Positions 27,356 to 36,918 of a DNA stretch of 64,000 bases are shown piece after piece. The notes under the pieces were generated by a model, which was given only the letters and a program-made list of their open reading frames with translations, did no database searches and was not told the DNA's origin. The stretch is from NCBI RefSeq assembly GCF_965198245.1, contig NZ_OZ240249.1, forward strand, positions 3,534,001 to 3,598,000. Direction: 5' to 3'. This DNA comes from Poriferisodalis sp965198245 (lineage in GTDB: Bacteria; Actinomycetota; Acidimicrobiia; Acidimicrobiales; Poriferisodalaceae). A program made the position numbers and the translations under genes. Each line of letters begins with the position of its first letter. The first letter of the stretch is position 1.

Positions 27356-27643
27356 CTACTGAAGACGCTCCACTATGATGTCCGAATGATCGAGCATGAA
27401 CCTCCTGATCGCTTGCCAATGGTGCTCGTAGCGTACGGTCAATAGCTGATCACGTTCAGTTTCGTCGATCGTCGGGTACGTCGCTGCGTATTTTGCACAT
27501 TCGTGCCTGATGTCAAAATACTCATCAAACGTGACGCCAACGCCCGCTTCGAGCGATTGCACATAACCGGCAGGAGGATCAACCAGCAGTAGGCCAGACC
27601 GTCCCACATCGTGATAGCTACGAGGACTACCAGGCCCCGGCAA
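27356..27643 (-). CDS. Small hypothetical protein, possibly 5'-truncated
   Basis: A 95-codon frame with only TTG (27643) or GTG (27607) as possible starts. The encoded sequence looks real (aromatic, charged, mixed: 'VTFDEYFDIRHECAKYAA', 'TVRYEHHWQAIRRFMLDH'). I do not recognise it. Upstream in another phase a short frame reads 'YRKQIEMVKKSRLAIAG' and stops just there. A one-base frameshift could join the two, so this may be the 3' part of a broken gene. The next gene starts 6 bases after its stop. Confidence 0.4.
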   Translation of the reverse strand: MPGPGSPRSYHDVGRSGLLLVDPPAGYVQSLEAGVGVTFDEYFDIRHECAKYAATYPTIDETERDQLLTVRYEHHWQAIRRFMLDHSDIIVERLQ

Positions 27644-27956
27644 TGGCCAACCGTGACTTCTTCACCATTTCAATCTGCTTTCGATAGTTCTCTCGGCAGC
27701 GGAAACGGTACCGGCAGTGTGCGTGCGCTCCCGCAGCATTTTCGGCTCTGGAGCTCCCGGCGTGGCGCTCCCTGGCTTGCACATCCGGCTCGCAAGCATC
27801 GCCCTCAGTCACGTGTGAGGCCTATTTCACGATTAAGGCTCGTATAGCAAGGCTTGATCGCACGGTGGCTTTGTCCCTACCGCGATTGACGGGCGACTAC
27901 CTACGCTGCAATGCCTTAGATCGGCGGGTTAACGGCTGACGGCTCATCGGTCGTTC
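27644..27956. other. Decayed or non-coding spacer before glpD's 3' end
   Basis: About 310 bases without a convincing gene. A 61-codon minus-strand frame (27812-27627) ends in plausible coding sequence, but its N-terminal half looks like random high-GC reading frame. No terminator hairpin with a T-run was found. Confidence 0.3.
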
Positions 27957-29540
27957 TCAGGCGTCGTTGTCAGCGGCCCGAGAGAATTCCAACTCTCCGG
28001 CGAATCGTTGCTGGACGGAATGAACCTGTTCTTCGCGCTGCTGGGGGCTCCACGCCAGCAATTCCGTCATGCGATCGGCGATGGCTGCAGCCAGTTCAGC
28101 TCGGTGATGCGGCTGGAACCAGGCGGCCAGTGTCCTGCGGTAGATGACGTCTTCGACTGTCGTGGCGGCTTCGACGCCTACCGCCCAGTCGACCTCTCCG
28201 GTGAGCACCGGTGCGCCGTCGACCAGCCGTCCGGCGCCTTGGCCCATGACCTGTGGTGCGTCAGCGCCGTAGAGATGGTGGAGGCGCTCGTCTCCGACGA
28301 TCGGCTCGGCGGCGGCGGCGGGGAGCGGCGCTGTGCCCGGACCGGGAGGCAGGTCGCGCTCCAGCAGCCTGCCGACCATCTCGACCGCGCTGGCTGCCAG
28401 ACCGGCGAACCCGGTGAGCTTGCCGCCCGCAACCGACAGCAATCTTCCGGGGCCTACTCGCAGTTCGGCCTCGCGTGACATGGAGACCGACTTGCGCGAG
28501 CGCCGAACCGGAAGAGCGCGCAATCCGGCCCATGCCGCCAGCACGTCACCGGCCGTCGGTGGCTGGGTCGCGAAGTATCGGGCGAGTGGTTCGAGCAGGT
28601 AGTCGACGTCGGCCCGGTCGATGGCCGGCCATGTCACTCGCTCGTGTTCGTATGGGGTGTCTGTCGTGCCGACGTACACGACTTCGCCGCGTGGGATCAC
28701 GTACACCCAGCGGCCATCGGATGCTGTGCACAGAATCGGATGCTGTACCGGGAGGGCCCCGCGGTCGAGGACGACGTGCACGCCTTTGGAGACCAGGACA
28801 TTGGCAGCGGGCGACTCGGCTTCAAGCCGCGCGACGTGATCGACCCACGGACCGGCAGCGTTGACGACGGCACTCCCGCGGATCTTGACCTCCCGGCCGG
28901 TCACCGGGCAGTGCGCGATCACTCCGGTGATTCGGGTTCCCTGACGCAGGAGCGCACGCACAGGGGCCTGGGAGGCCAGCACGGCGCCTGATGCTGCTGC
29001 GGCTCTCAGGACAGCGAGGACGAGTCGAGCGTCATCGGTGAGGTACTCCCGGAATGCGATGGCCCGACCATGGGTGTCAAGGCGGAGCGCTGGCTCCCGC
29101 CTCTCAAGCTCGTCGCGGTCCCAGCCCACATGAGCATCGTCACGGCTCACGCTGCCCAGCCGCTCGTACACAGCGAGCGCGCAGCGGAACCATTCGGACT
29201 GCATCCGATGGCGGGCTGGCACCACCATCCAGACGGGCCGTGCCAGATGCGGCGCCATGACGTGAACAGCTGCCCGCTCCCGGGCCGTGCGGCGGACGAA
29301 GTCGACGCGCCCCTGCGCGAGATAGCGAAGACCGCCATGGATGAGCTTGGATGAACGCGACGACGTGCCGACGCCAAAATCTCCGGATTCGCACAGGGCG
29401 ACTCGCAGACCCCGCGCCGCTGCGTCCCGGGCGATCCCGGCACCCGCGATCCCGCCGCCGATCACGATCACGTCGAAGCTGGTGGTCTCGAGTTCATCCA
29501 GCAGCGCTGTTCGTGACGTGGGGGTAAGTGTCGCCGTCAT
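27957..29540 (-). CDS. glpD: Glycerol-3-phosphate dehydrogenase, FAD-dependent
   Basis: A 527-residue membrane-associated flavoenzyme that oxidises glycerol-3-phosphate to dihydroxyacetone phosphate and feeds quinones. The FAD site is 'DVIVIGGGIAGAGIARDAA', followed by the family signature 'SSRSSKLIHGGLRYL'. Further blocks are 'GTTDTPYEHE' and the C-terminal 'VEDVIYRRTLAAWF' region. Start ATG 29540 overlaps the upstream aminotransferase stop as ATGA, so expression is coupled to that gene. Confidence 0.93.
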   Translation of the reverse strand: MTATLTPTSRTALLDELETTSFDVIVIGGGIAGAGIARDAAARGLRVALCESGDFGVGTSSRSSKLIHGGLRYLAQGRVDFVRRTARERAAVHVMAPHLARPVWMVVPARHRMQSEWFRCALAVYERLGSVSRDDAHVGWDRDELERREPALRLDTHGRAIAFREYLTDDARLVLAVLRAAAASGAVLASQAPVRALLRQGTRITGVIAHCPVTGREVKIRGSAVVNAAGPWVDHVARLEAESPAANVLVSKGVHVVLDRGALPVQHPILCTASDGRWVYVIPRGEVVYVGTTDTPYEHERVTWPAIDRADVDYLLEPLARYFATQPPTAGDVLAAWAGLRALPVRRSRKSVSMSREAELRVGPGRLLSVAGGKLTGFAGLAASAVEMVGRLLERDLPPGPGTAPLPAAAAEPIVGDERLHHLYGADAPQVMGQGAGRLVDGAPVLTGEVDWAVGVEAATTVEDVIYRRTLAAWFQPHHRAELAAAIADRMTELLAWSPQQREEQVHSVQQRFAGELEFSRAADNDA

Positions 29541-30805
29541 CCCGGAGGCTCATCGGGCGCGAACCCGGCCGAACCACGACCGAGCGGCTGGTGTTCCCCT
29601 TCGGCGACCTGCTGATACTGCAGCTCGCGGGAGACCGTCGCGGCGAGGCAGTCGAGCACGGGCTCGGGCATGGCGGGGTCGAATGGGAGATACACGACGT
29701 GCTCGAGCAGCCGACGCGCTCCCAACGATGGTGGACCGTCGTTGGGATCGTCGTGTTCGACAACTGCGAACGCGCGGCCTCGCGTCGCATGAAAGCCAGC
29801 GGCAGCGAGCTGGTCGACGAGCGCCTGCGGGTTGGGGGCCAGCACAGGTACCAGCCAGTACGAGTGCTCCTCAGCCTGCGAAGTGGGAATGAGCGCGTCG
29901 CCGAGCCCCCGAATCAGCCGGCTGGCGGGCACGATGCGCCGGCGGACAGGTTCATCGCCCTCATCGAGGCGGTCGCCGAGCGTTCGCACGAGCGGTGCCG
30001 ATGGTCGACGGCGGATCCGGTCCAGCAGGTCGGGACCCGGGAACCCACGGGTGAGCTGCTGCAATACCGCGTCATGGCCGGGACCCAGCTTGTCGAGGAT
30101 CCGCACGACCATTCCGAACATCCGCGGCGACGCAAACGCGTTGAGCAGTCCGAACTTCGCCAAGCGTTTGAGCTGAAGAGCTCGACCTTGCGCGGGCATT
30201 TCGGCCGCCAACCGCCGCATCTCGCCCCGCACGTCCCCATCACACACCCGAGCGAGGCCCCCACCCGCGGCCGTGGCTGTCTTGACCGGACCGAAGCTGA
30301 AGAGCGCGATGTCGCTCTCAGGGTGTCCACGCCAATGCGGACCTGCGTACGCCTCGGCGCAGTCTTCGACGAACAGCGATCCATTCCCATGGGTCACACG
30401 CCGCAATTCGTCGGTCTGTGCACGGGCACCGAACAGGTGTGACAGGATCACGGCTCGGGTTCGCTCGTCAATCAAGTTCTCAAGCGCGTCGGCGTCAGGT
30501 TCCCCGGTGGCCGGATCGATATCGAGCGCGACGACATGGAGCCCGTTGGCGCGGGCGATGAACGGCATGTCGGCAACGGTGAACGCCGAGAACACGATGC
30601 GGTCACCTGGCTGCCAGCGTTGAGCTCGCAGCCACAGATCGAACAGCGAGCGCACGGACAACCCGACGACACCGGCACCATCAGGGTCCCAGCGCTGTTC
30701 GAGCGACGATGCTCCGTCCGGCGCAGAGGGTCGGGCGCAAGAAATCACGGCACGCAGCCATGCAGATGCCGACATGTCCAGTCGCCTATTGGCCCAGACG
30801 TTCAC
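29537..30805 (-). CDS. DegT/DnrJ/EryC1-like PLP aminotransferase
   Basis: A 422-residue fold-type I PLP protein of the sugar-aminotransferase kind. Asp148 in 'LFVEDCAEAY' would contact the pyridine nitrogen. Lys175 in 'LFSFGPVKTATAAGGGLAR' would bind PLP. 'AFTVADMPFIARANGL' and 'LDIDPATGEPD' are typical. The C-terminal third is more divergent. The GTG at 30805 is preferred because it overlaps the upstream stop as GTGA; ATG 30775 is an alternative. The substrate is unknown, and the operon with glpD and a DUF2339 protein gives no direct clue. Confidence 0.78.
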   Translation of the reverse strand: MNVWANRRLDMSASAWLRAVISCARPSAPDGASSLEQRWDPDGAGVVGLSVRSLFDLWLRAQRWQPGDRIVFSAFTVADMPFIARANGLHVVALDIDPATGEPDADALENLIDERTRAVILSHLFGARAQTDELRRVTHGNGSLFVEDCAEAYAGPHWRGHPESDIALFSFGPVKTATAAGGGLARVCDGDVRGEMRRLAAEMPAQGRALQLKRLAKFGLLNAFASPRMFGMVVRILDKLGPGHDAVLQQLTRGFPGPDLLDRIRRRPSAPLVRTLGDRLDEGDEPVRRRIVPASRLIRGLGDALIPTSQAEEHSYWLVPVLAPNPQALVDQLAAAGFHATRGRAFAVVEHDDPNDGPPSLGARRLLEHVVYLPFDPAMPEPVLDCLAATVSRELQYQQVAEGEHQPLGRGSAGFAPDEPPG

Positions 30806-33800
30806 TTCGAACTGTCGGCCTCGGACTGCGATGGCGGCACCGGGGCCAGATAGCCGACGATCAGCAGCAGAATACCGACCCCGATGAATGAAGAAGCTTT
30901 CGGCAGTGCGGCCAGGCTTGCCAGGTCGATCAAGAACAGCTTGACCACCACGACCCCCATCCATGACGCGCCGACGATCCAGATGCGCCGGTCGGCCGCT
31001 CTCACACCGACGACCATCGCAGCCAACGCGGTCGCAGCCCACAGGATCGACACAGCAACCTGCAGCTCTGTGGAGAATACGAGCGGTCTCAGCTCGAACG
31101 GCACGCCCGTCCAGTGATGGACAGATCGAGCCGCGGTCATCGTGAGCACGACGACACCCGCGGCGCTGAGAGCCGGGGACCAAGGGGTCGCGGCCAAGCG
31201 CCGCAGACTTGCAACAGCAGGCGTCAGGCTGTCCGAATCGGCGGACAGTTCGGCGACCATCTCGCTCTTCCATCTCAGCAGCAAGATGACTGAAGCTGCC
31301 GCGCAGATGTCGATGGGATTCAGGACCGGCAGGAACGGCAGCGGGTCGACGTTTCCGTGGTGACCGAGCACCGCAATGCCAGCAGCTGCAGCAGCAGTCC
31401 ACGCGACCGGCGTAATGCCATACAGCAAGCAGCAGCGCCAGCCGTCTCCCACGAACCATGGCGCGATCGGACGGGCGAGCAGAGAAACCCCCAGCCACAG
31501 CAGCACCGCAGCACCGGCTCCGTACAGCGGCCATTGCCCAGCGGCGGTCTGCGCCAATTGGCCGTGCACCTCAGCGGCCAAGAACACGCTCAAAACGCAG
31601 TACAGGCCGCCGTACTGACCCAGGACTTTGAGCCGGTCCCCGCCGGTGCGCAGGAACGCTGCGTACGCGACGATCATGAGCGGCCACGCTGTCCAGCCCC
31701 AATCAGCGGACGGGTAGTCCTTGCTGATGAGGGCGACCGCCAAGGCCGCGACGAGCGTCGGCAGCATCAGCACGCCGGCCCATTCGAGCTCGTTCCACTT
31801 CAGCACCCGACCGGCTGCCAACAGTGCTGAGAGCGTGCCGATCACCAGAAGCGACAACCCCCACAGCCGGTAGTCATCGGTCGCGACCCAGATCTGTGCC
31901 GCAGCCGCGAACAGCCACCAGCCGACGCCCCACAGCAGCGACAGCCACATCGACGGGACACGCAGTTCGCGCAGCGCCGACGCTGACCGGTAGACGACCA
32001 CAGCACTTGCGACGCCGCAGGCGGCCAGCAGCACGCCAACGCCGAAGTACTGGTTCAGAATCGACGTCGAATCTGCCCAGAAGCTGAGAGTTGACGAGTG
32101 CCCCGCACTGTCGTCCACCAACCGAGCGGCATAGACCCCGCCAGCAGCAACCTGCAGCAGCATGCCGAGCACTGCGCCGGCCACCAATCGGCGACGGGCG
32201 GCGAGCCACACCAGCACGGCGCCTTCGAGAGTCCACATCGTCGACACGGCGAGCGGCCCCGCCCGAACCCACATCTCTGCTGACTCGGCGAACAGGAACC
32301 AGCCTCCGCCGAGCGCCAACGCCGAGTACATGACTGAACGCCAAGCGTCATCACGAGAGTCGACAAACCGCGACACAGCGGCGGCGCTGGCAAATCCGCA
32401 TACCGCCAGAAACACGGTTACGGCGAAGTACTGATTGACGACCGGCAGCGATTCCGCCCAGAACTCGAACGGACCGGACCGCAGTTCGTCAGAGTCCGCC
32501 TTCAGCTTGAGCGCCGCGGCGACGGCAGCGACGACCTGCATGGCGATGCCAACAACGGCAACCGGCATCGAGCGGTGCTTCGATGCAACCCACATCAGCG
32601 CAGCACCCTGCACTGCCCACAGCCCGACGGCTGGCAGCAGGCCGAGTCGCAGCCACACGGCGGCGGTCTCGGCGAACAGGAACCAACCGGCACCCCACAC
32701 CAACGCCGCGCTCTTCGCCGATGAGCGCCAGGGGTCGAAGTGCGACGAGCGACGCAGAGACTCCGCGCCGGCAAGCCCGCAGGCAGCCAGCATGACGGCC
32801 CCCAGCGAGTACACGTTGAGGACCGGCGTGGCCTCAGCCCAGAAACCGAAGACCGCAGCAGAGTCCCAGTCCACGGAGTCGGTGGCTATCCGCACGCCGT
32901 ATGCGACAGCGGCGATGGCTTGCAGGACAGCGCCGCCCAGCAGCGCCAGCCGTGAGCCCCATCGCGAACTGGCCCACACGAGCACTGCGCCCTGTACAGC
33001 CCAGATGGCCGAGGTGGCCGATGCGCCCATAAACAGCGGAACCGCTGTTGCGCAGAACACCACGGCGAGCGCCGCATAGGCAACTTCGATCTGCTTGCCC
33101 GTGCTCGCGAGTCGGCGGGACAACTGGTGGAAGGCGGCGTACAGCACAGCGAGCACTCCGCTGCTGACCGCGACGCCGTAGCGCAAATGGCCGACCAGCA
33201 GCGCCTGCATCGCCAGCCCCGCGAACGGCGTGCAGAACACCAGCGGCGTGCTCCATGCCTCCTTGAAGCCGACAGGCTCGTCGCGAGACGACGGCACTAG
33301 CGGCCATGCCAGCGGCACGAGCGCGTACAGCAGCACGAAGAACGCCACGAACGGCTGCAGCTGCGCCCAGTCGCTGTGGCCCTCGCGGGCAAACAGCCAC
33401 AGCCCGGCCACCACGAACGTGAAGCCGTAACCCGACAGCACCAGCGTCGGCCACGCCTTCCGCCTGCCCACGGCGACCACGGCAACGCCCAGCACCGCGT
33501 AGAAGCCGAATACCTCGAAGTGGTCTTGGGGCCACGCGAACGCCAGCAGCGGCGCGGAGAAGCCGCCGATGAGACCCAGCATCGCCAGCGTCAGCGAGCC
33601 TTGAATCATGGCGAGCGCACCGGCTGCGACGGTGATCAGCACGACCGCAGCCAGAGCCAGCAGCGGGGGCAGAAGGTCGTACAAGGCGTAGGAGGCGAGC
33701 GTCACCAAGTACAGAACAGCGATCCCGCCGCCCTGGAGACTGCGGCCGTAGATCGGCCGTCTCGTTCGCTGATGCCAACCAAACGCCAGCAAGCCGAGCC

Positions 33801-34479
33801 CGAACACCGTCGCTGCTGCGAGGCGAATCTCGATCGTGAAATCCACCCAGCCGCGCACAGCTGCTTCCCGCAACAGGAAACCCAGCCCGATCAGCGAGAG
33901 AATGATCCCGATCTTCACGGGCGAGTTGCCCGTCAGCAGCCACGTGCGCGCACGAGCAACTGCAACCGCCGCCAAGGTGGGCTCGGGCGGTTTCGCCGGT
34001 CGACGAGGCGCCTGCTGCCGTCGGGTCGCAGGTACTGCCGGCCGAGGCGTGGGGGCGGGCCTAGGAGCAGTTGTCGGTGCCGGGCGTGGCGCGGGTGCCG
34101 GGTGTGGTGCAGGTGCCGGGCGCGGTGCACGCAACGGAGCGGTCTCAGACGTTTCGGGTGGTGATTCCGGCTCGGCTCCAGTCTCTGTCGTCGGCCGAAC
34201 GTACGAACTGCGATGCGAGGAAGACGGGGACTGTTGGGTCCCACCAGACGATCGTGCGGGTCCCGCGGCCGCAGCTGGCCTCCCAGATGCATCCGGAGAT
34301 GCAGCTGATCGACGCAGGGCATCTACTTCCCGCTCGAGGGACTTCACGCGAGAGCGCATCTCACGAGAACCGACATCTCGCCCGATCAAGTAGCCAATGG
34401 CGGCCCCAACGGGAATGCCCGCGGGACCAACAGCACCGCCGATGAACCCACCGACAAGCGCAAGTACAACAGGAAGCAT
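30802..34479 (-). CDS. DUF2339 polytopic membrane protein
   Basis: A giant membrane protein of about 1,225 residues. The N-terminus has a glycine-rich hydrophobic hairpin, then a short coiled coil ('MRSRVKSLEREVDALRR') and a long Pro/Ala/Arg linker with repeated PAP units (about residues 120-170). The rest is some two dozen or more hydrophobic segments, with the DUF2339 hallmark 'LLTGNSPVKIGIILSLIGLGFLLR' region (split here as 'GNSPVKIGIILSLIG') and 'RPIYGRSLQGGGIAVLYL'. The function of DUF2339 is not established. Start taken at ATG 34479; the frame is open to 34533. Confidence 0.85.
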   Translation of the reverse strand: MLPVVLALVGGFIGGAVGPAGIPVGAAIGYLIGRDVGSREMRSRVKSLEREVDALRRSAASPDASGRPAAAAGPARSSGGTQQSPSSSHRSSYVRPTTETGAEPESPPETSETAPLRAPRPAPAPHPAPAPRPAPTTAPRPAPTPRPAVPATRRQQAPRRPAKPPEPTLAAVAVARARTWLLTGNSPVKIGIILSLIGLGFLLREAAVRGWVDFTIEIRLAAATVFGLGLLAFGWHQRTRRPIYGRSLQGGGIAVLYLVTLASYALYDLLPPLLALAAVVLITVAAGALAMIQGSLTLAMLGLIGGFSAPLLAFAWPQDHFEVFGFYAVLGVAVVAVGRRKAWPTLVLSGYGFTFVVAGLWLFAREGHSDWAQLQPFVAFFVLLYALVPLAWPLVPSSRDEPVGFKEAWSTPLVFCTPFAGLAMQALLVGHLRYGVAVSSGVLAVLYAAFHQLSRRLASTGKQIEVAYAALAVVFCATAVPLFMGASATSAIWAVQGAVLVWASSRWGSRLALLGGAVLQAIAAVAYGVRIATDSVDWDSAAVFGFWAEATPVLNVYSLGAVMLAACGLAGAESLRRSSHFDPWRSSAKSAALVWGAGWFLFAETAAVWLRLGLLPAVGLWAVQGAALMWVASKHRSMPVAVVGIAMQVVAAVAAALKLKADSDELRSGPFEFWAESLPVVNQYFAVTVFLAVCGFASAAAVSRFVDSRDDAWRSVMYSALALGGGWFLFAESAEMWVRAGPLAVSTMWTLEGAVLVWLAARRRLVAGAVLGMLLQVAAGGVYAARLVDDSAGHSSTLSFWADSTSILNQYFGVGVLLAACGVASAVVVYRSASALRELRVPSMWLSLLWGVGWWLFAAAAQIWVATDDYRLWGLSLLVIGTLSALLAAGRVLKWNELEWAGVLMLPTLVAALAVALISKDYPSADWGWTAWPLMIVAYAAFLRTGGDRLKVLGQYGGLYCVLSVFLAAEVHGQLAQTAAGQWPLYGAGAAVLLWLGVSLLARPIAPWFVGDGWRCCLLYGITPVAWTAAAAAGIAVLGHHGNVDPLPFLPVLNPIDICAAASVILLLRWKSEMVAELSADSDSLTPAVASLRRLAATPWSPALSAAGVVVLTMTAARSVHHWTGVPFELRPLVFSTELQVAVSILWAATALAAMVVGVRAADRRIWIVGASWMGVVVVKLFLIDLASLAALPKASSFIGVGILLLIVGYLAPVPPSQSEADSSK

Positions 34480-34897
34480 GCGGTGAGCCCTAACTGTCGC
34501 TTCGCGTGAAGTTGTGCGCGTACCGCATGTCACCTACGTGTTCGAGTCGTGCTGCCGAACGCGAGACGTGTGCGCCCATCCCAAACGCCTCAAGATCCTG
34601 ACGAGGGTTGAGACTACTCATGCATTCATGAAGGCAAGAGCCGGCCTTCAGCGCGCCCTGCGTCGAGTCAAACGACGTCGAGCGCCACCATGTCGTCGAC
34701 TGTCTCGCGGCGGATGGGACTGTCAGTCCTGACAGTCCCGCGACCGGCGGTGTGTCGGACTGCGCCGCCCAACAAGGCTTGAAGGTCATCGACCGCTGGT
34801 TCGCCCGCCCGGTCGCCCAGATCGCCCAAGCACGTGGCGAGCAGCCAGGCTGGCAGCAATCGAGAACGTCCTGAGCCACCGTTGAAAGAAAAGACCA
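34480..34897. other. Intergenic region with remnant coding sequence and a palindrome
   Basis: No intact gene. On the plus strand a frame open from about 34632 to TGA 34873-34875 reads like protein ('CAAQQGLKVIDRWFARPV') but lacks a usable start, so it may be a gene remnant. The 24-bp palindrome at 34716-34739 lies inside it. The promoters of the DUF2339 operon (minus) and of the 97-residue gene (plus) should both lie here. Confidence 0.4.
34716..34739. repeat. Perfect palindrome, 11-bp arms with a 2-bp centre
   Basis: Left arm GGGACTGTCAG, centre TC, right arm CTGACAGTCCC. There is no T-run after it, so a factor-independent terminator is unlikely. Such symmetry suits a dimeric repressor operator or a recombination-site remnant. 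Confidence 0.6.
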
Positions 34898-35191
34898 ATG
34901 GCCGACCGAACGATGTCCGAAGGGCACAAAGCCGTGATCGCTGCCGGCCGGATCGAGGCGGCAGCAGTGCGTAACTACTTGGAGGCGCCGGAGTCGCCCC
35001 GTCCGAAGCGGGGACGCCGAGTCGGCCTTGAGGCGCTCGCCGACGAACCGGGCTTGCCCGCTGTGGAAGCAGGACTCATCGAGCACGCCGCCAGCTACGG
35101 CGCACGCAAGGACATCGCGTATGGCACCTGGCGCAAGTCCGGCGTGTCGGCTGCGCTGCTCGGCAGGTCCGACATCACGCGGGGATCATGA
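34898..35191 (+). CDS. Small conserved actinobacterial-type protein, internally shortened
   Basis: A 97-residue soluble protein. The start ('MSEGHKAVIAAGRIEAAAVR', then 'NYLEA') and the end ('ASYGARKDIAYGTWRKSGVSAALLGR') resemble a small helical protein family common in actinobacteria. In that family a longer Arg/Glu-rich middle separates the two blocks; here it is reduced. This comparison is from memory, so it is tentative. Function unknown. Its stop overlaps the protease start as ATGA. Confidence 0.55.
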   Translation: MADRTMSEGHKAVIAAGRIEAAAVRNYLEAPESPRPKRGRRVGLEALADEPGLPAVEAGLIEHAASYGARKDIAYGTWRKSGVSAALLGRSDITRGS

Positions 35192-36138
35192 CCATCGGGG
35201 CGAATTTCGACACTCTTCCCGAGGGCGGAATCCGCAACATCTACTCGCGGTGCCCTTTCAAGATCGAAGTGCTCGACGGCGACCGGCTACTCGGCAATGC
35301 CACGGCGTTCTTCGTCGAGAACGACGATGAGTGGTTCATCATCACCAATGGCCACGTCGTCACCGGCCGGCACGCGTTCACCCGTCAGCGCTTAGGGGAC
35401 GGATCACCTGACGGGTACCCCCGTCGGCTGCGCCTCCATCTGCCGGTTCACGTCGAACTCGGCGAACACGACGGGTACCAGCCGACGAGGCTCTCTTACG
35501 ATCTCTATGCAGACGGCCAGCCAAGATGGTACGTGCATCCCTCCCTAGGCCACCGTTGCGACGTAGTAGCGCTGGAAGCGAGATTTTACAAGGAGCAGAA
35601 GGTTCCTTGGCATCCTGCGATCAACCGCATCAGCGACGACCGAGTTCCCGTGATGCCCGGAGTGCCAGTGTTCATACTCGGCTACCCCAAAGGCATCAGC
35701 GTCAAGCTGGGGATGCCCATCTGGAAATCCGGCTACGTGGCATCGGAGCCGAGATTCCCCATAACGATCGAACAGGACAGCGAAGCAGCGCAACAGCAAG
35801 GGCTGTTGGACGGACTGCCGGCGTTCTTCGTCGACAGCCAAACACGGCCGGGAATGTCCGGTTCCCCGATCGTCGCCCAATACACGGGCACATGGAACCG
35901 GAACGACCCGTACGGCACGCCAACGCCCGACGAGGGCCTGCAGGGCAATCTGGGCAACCTGGTGAGAGGCGAAACAAGAAGCGAGTTCATCGGCTGCTAC
36001 AGCGGACGAGTCCAATCGCGCGAACTCGATGCCGGCCTCGGGATCTGCTGGCGCAAGGACGTGATCGACACCATCTGCGCGGCTCGGCTCTTGGCTGCAC
36101 ATCCCCACACCGAGTCCGCCGCAGGCGGCGACAACTGA
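35188..36138 (+). CDS. Trypsin-like serine protease without signal peptide
   Basis: A 316-residue protein with a chymotrypsin-fold triad: His56 in 'FIITNGHVVTG', Asp125 in 'HRCDVVALEA' and Ser224 in 'RPGMSGSPIV'. No signal peptide or membrane segment is visible, so it is probably cytoplasmic. It starts within the stop of the 97-residue gene (ATGA), which makes that product its likely partner or regulator. The gene stands alone between the DUF2339 operon and the surface-protein locus. A role in stress or defence is possible but not shown by sequence. Confidence 0.8.
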   Translation: MTIGANFDTLPEGGIRNIYSRCPFKIEVLDGDRLLGNATAFFVENDDEWFIITNGHVVTGRHAFTRQRLGDGSPDGYPRRLRLHLPVHVELGEHDGYQPTRLSYDLYADGQPRWYVHPSLGHRCDVVALEARFYKEQKVPWHPAINRISDDRVPVMPGVPVFILGYPKGISVKLGMPIWKSGYVASEPRFPITIEQDSEAAQQQGLLDGLPAFFVDSQTRPGMSGSPIVAQYTGTWNRNDPYGTPTPDEGLQGNLGNLVRGETRSEFIGCYSGRVQSRELDAGLGICWRKDVIDTICAARLLAAHPHTESAAGGDN

Positions 36139-36180
36139 GCGATACAGACCTCCCGCTGCCTCAGAGCGCATCCCGCCAGT

Positions 36181-36918
36181 TCAACGCTGCGCGAGTGGGG
36201 CGCTGTACGCGGCGACATGCGGCGATTGATCTTGACTGGCGGTGACCGCGGCGGGCAACTCGTCGGAATGGAGAGCGAAATCAACCGCCACGACGAGCCG
36301 GTAGCCGCCGGTGTCCCCGGCTGCGGCGGTGGCCTCGATCGTGTAACGGCCCGCAGCGAGCAGCACCTCCGACAAGCGGGCCTTGTCGCCAGTGCCGCTG
36401 TTGTCGTCGCCGCGCAGTGCCTGCCCGCCTGAGACGTGTCCGTCGAGCAGCACCACATAGGCACCCAAAGTGCTGGTGCCCACCGCGGCGGCCTCGAGAC
36501 CGATGCTGACCCACCCAGAACTGGCCAAGGCGAACGCGTGCCGGCGGACATAGAACGTGTCCGTCGAGTCGGGGTCGCGGCTGTCGGTGGCACAGCTCGT
36601 GGCGCTCAGCGTGCCCGTCACGGTACGGGTGGCGTGCGCGAGCGTTCCCAGCGGCGACACGCACGCCGACGCGGGACGCGCCACGAACGCCGCGGTCGCT
36701 GTCGCGATCCCATAACCGGTGTTTCGGCACTCGACCTTGACACCGACCCGGCCGGTGCCGGTCGTAGTGATGCTCACGGTGCGGCTCAGACCGCTGCCGC
36801 CCGCAGAGGGCACACCCGAGATGCCCCACGCATCGGACGCTGTGAAGTCCGCGGTGGTCGGGGTGACGTCGAAGCTGCCCGAAATCGCCCCCGCCCCGGT
36901 GCCGTCGCCGGGCACGCA
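36181..36918 (-). pseudogene. C-terminal remnant of an adhesin-like PPC-domain protein
   Basis: About 245 codons related to the giant surface proteins at 52819-55569 and 57215-64000. A part beta-sandwich-like unit ('GSFDVTPTTADFT') is followed by a complete PPC-type domain ('CVSPLGTLAHATRTVTGTL', 'YVRRHAFALASSGWVSIGL', 'DDNSGTGDKARLSEVLLAAG', 'RYTIEATAA'). The 5' part is missing: at about 36918 the sequence switches to an IS3-type orfA in another phase. There is no start codon or signal peptide of its own. Confidence 0.7.

Noticed and set aside
34490..35086. 198-codon minus-strand open frame in the intergenic region
   Set aside because: Opposes the better-supported 97-residue gene. Composition is Ser/Arg/Cys-rich and irregular, and there is no ribosome site.
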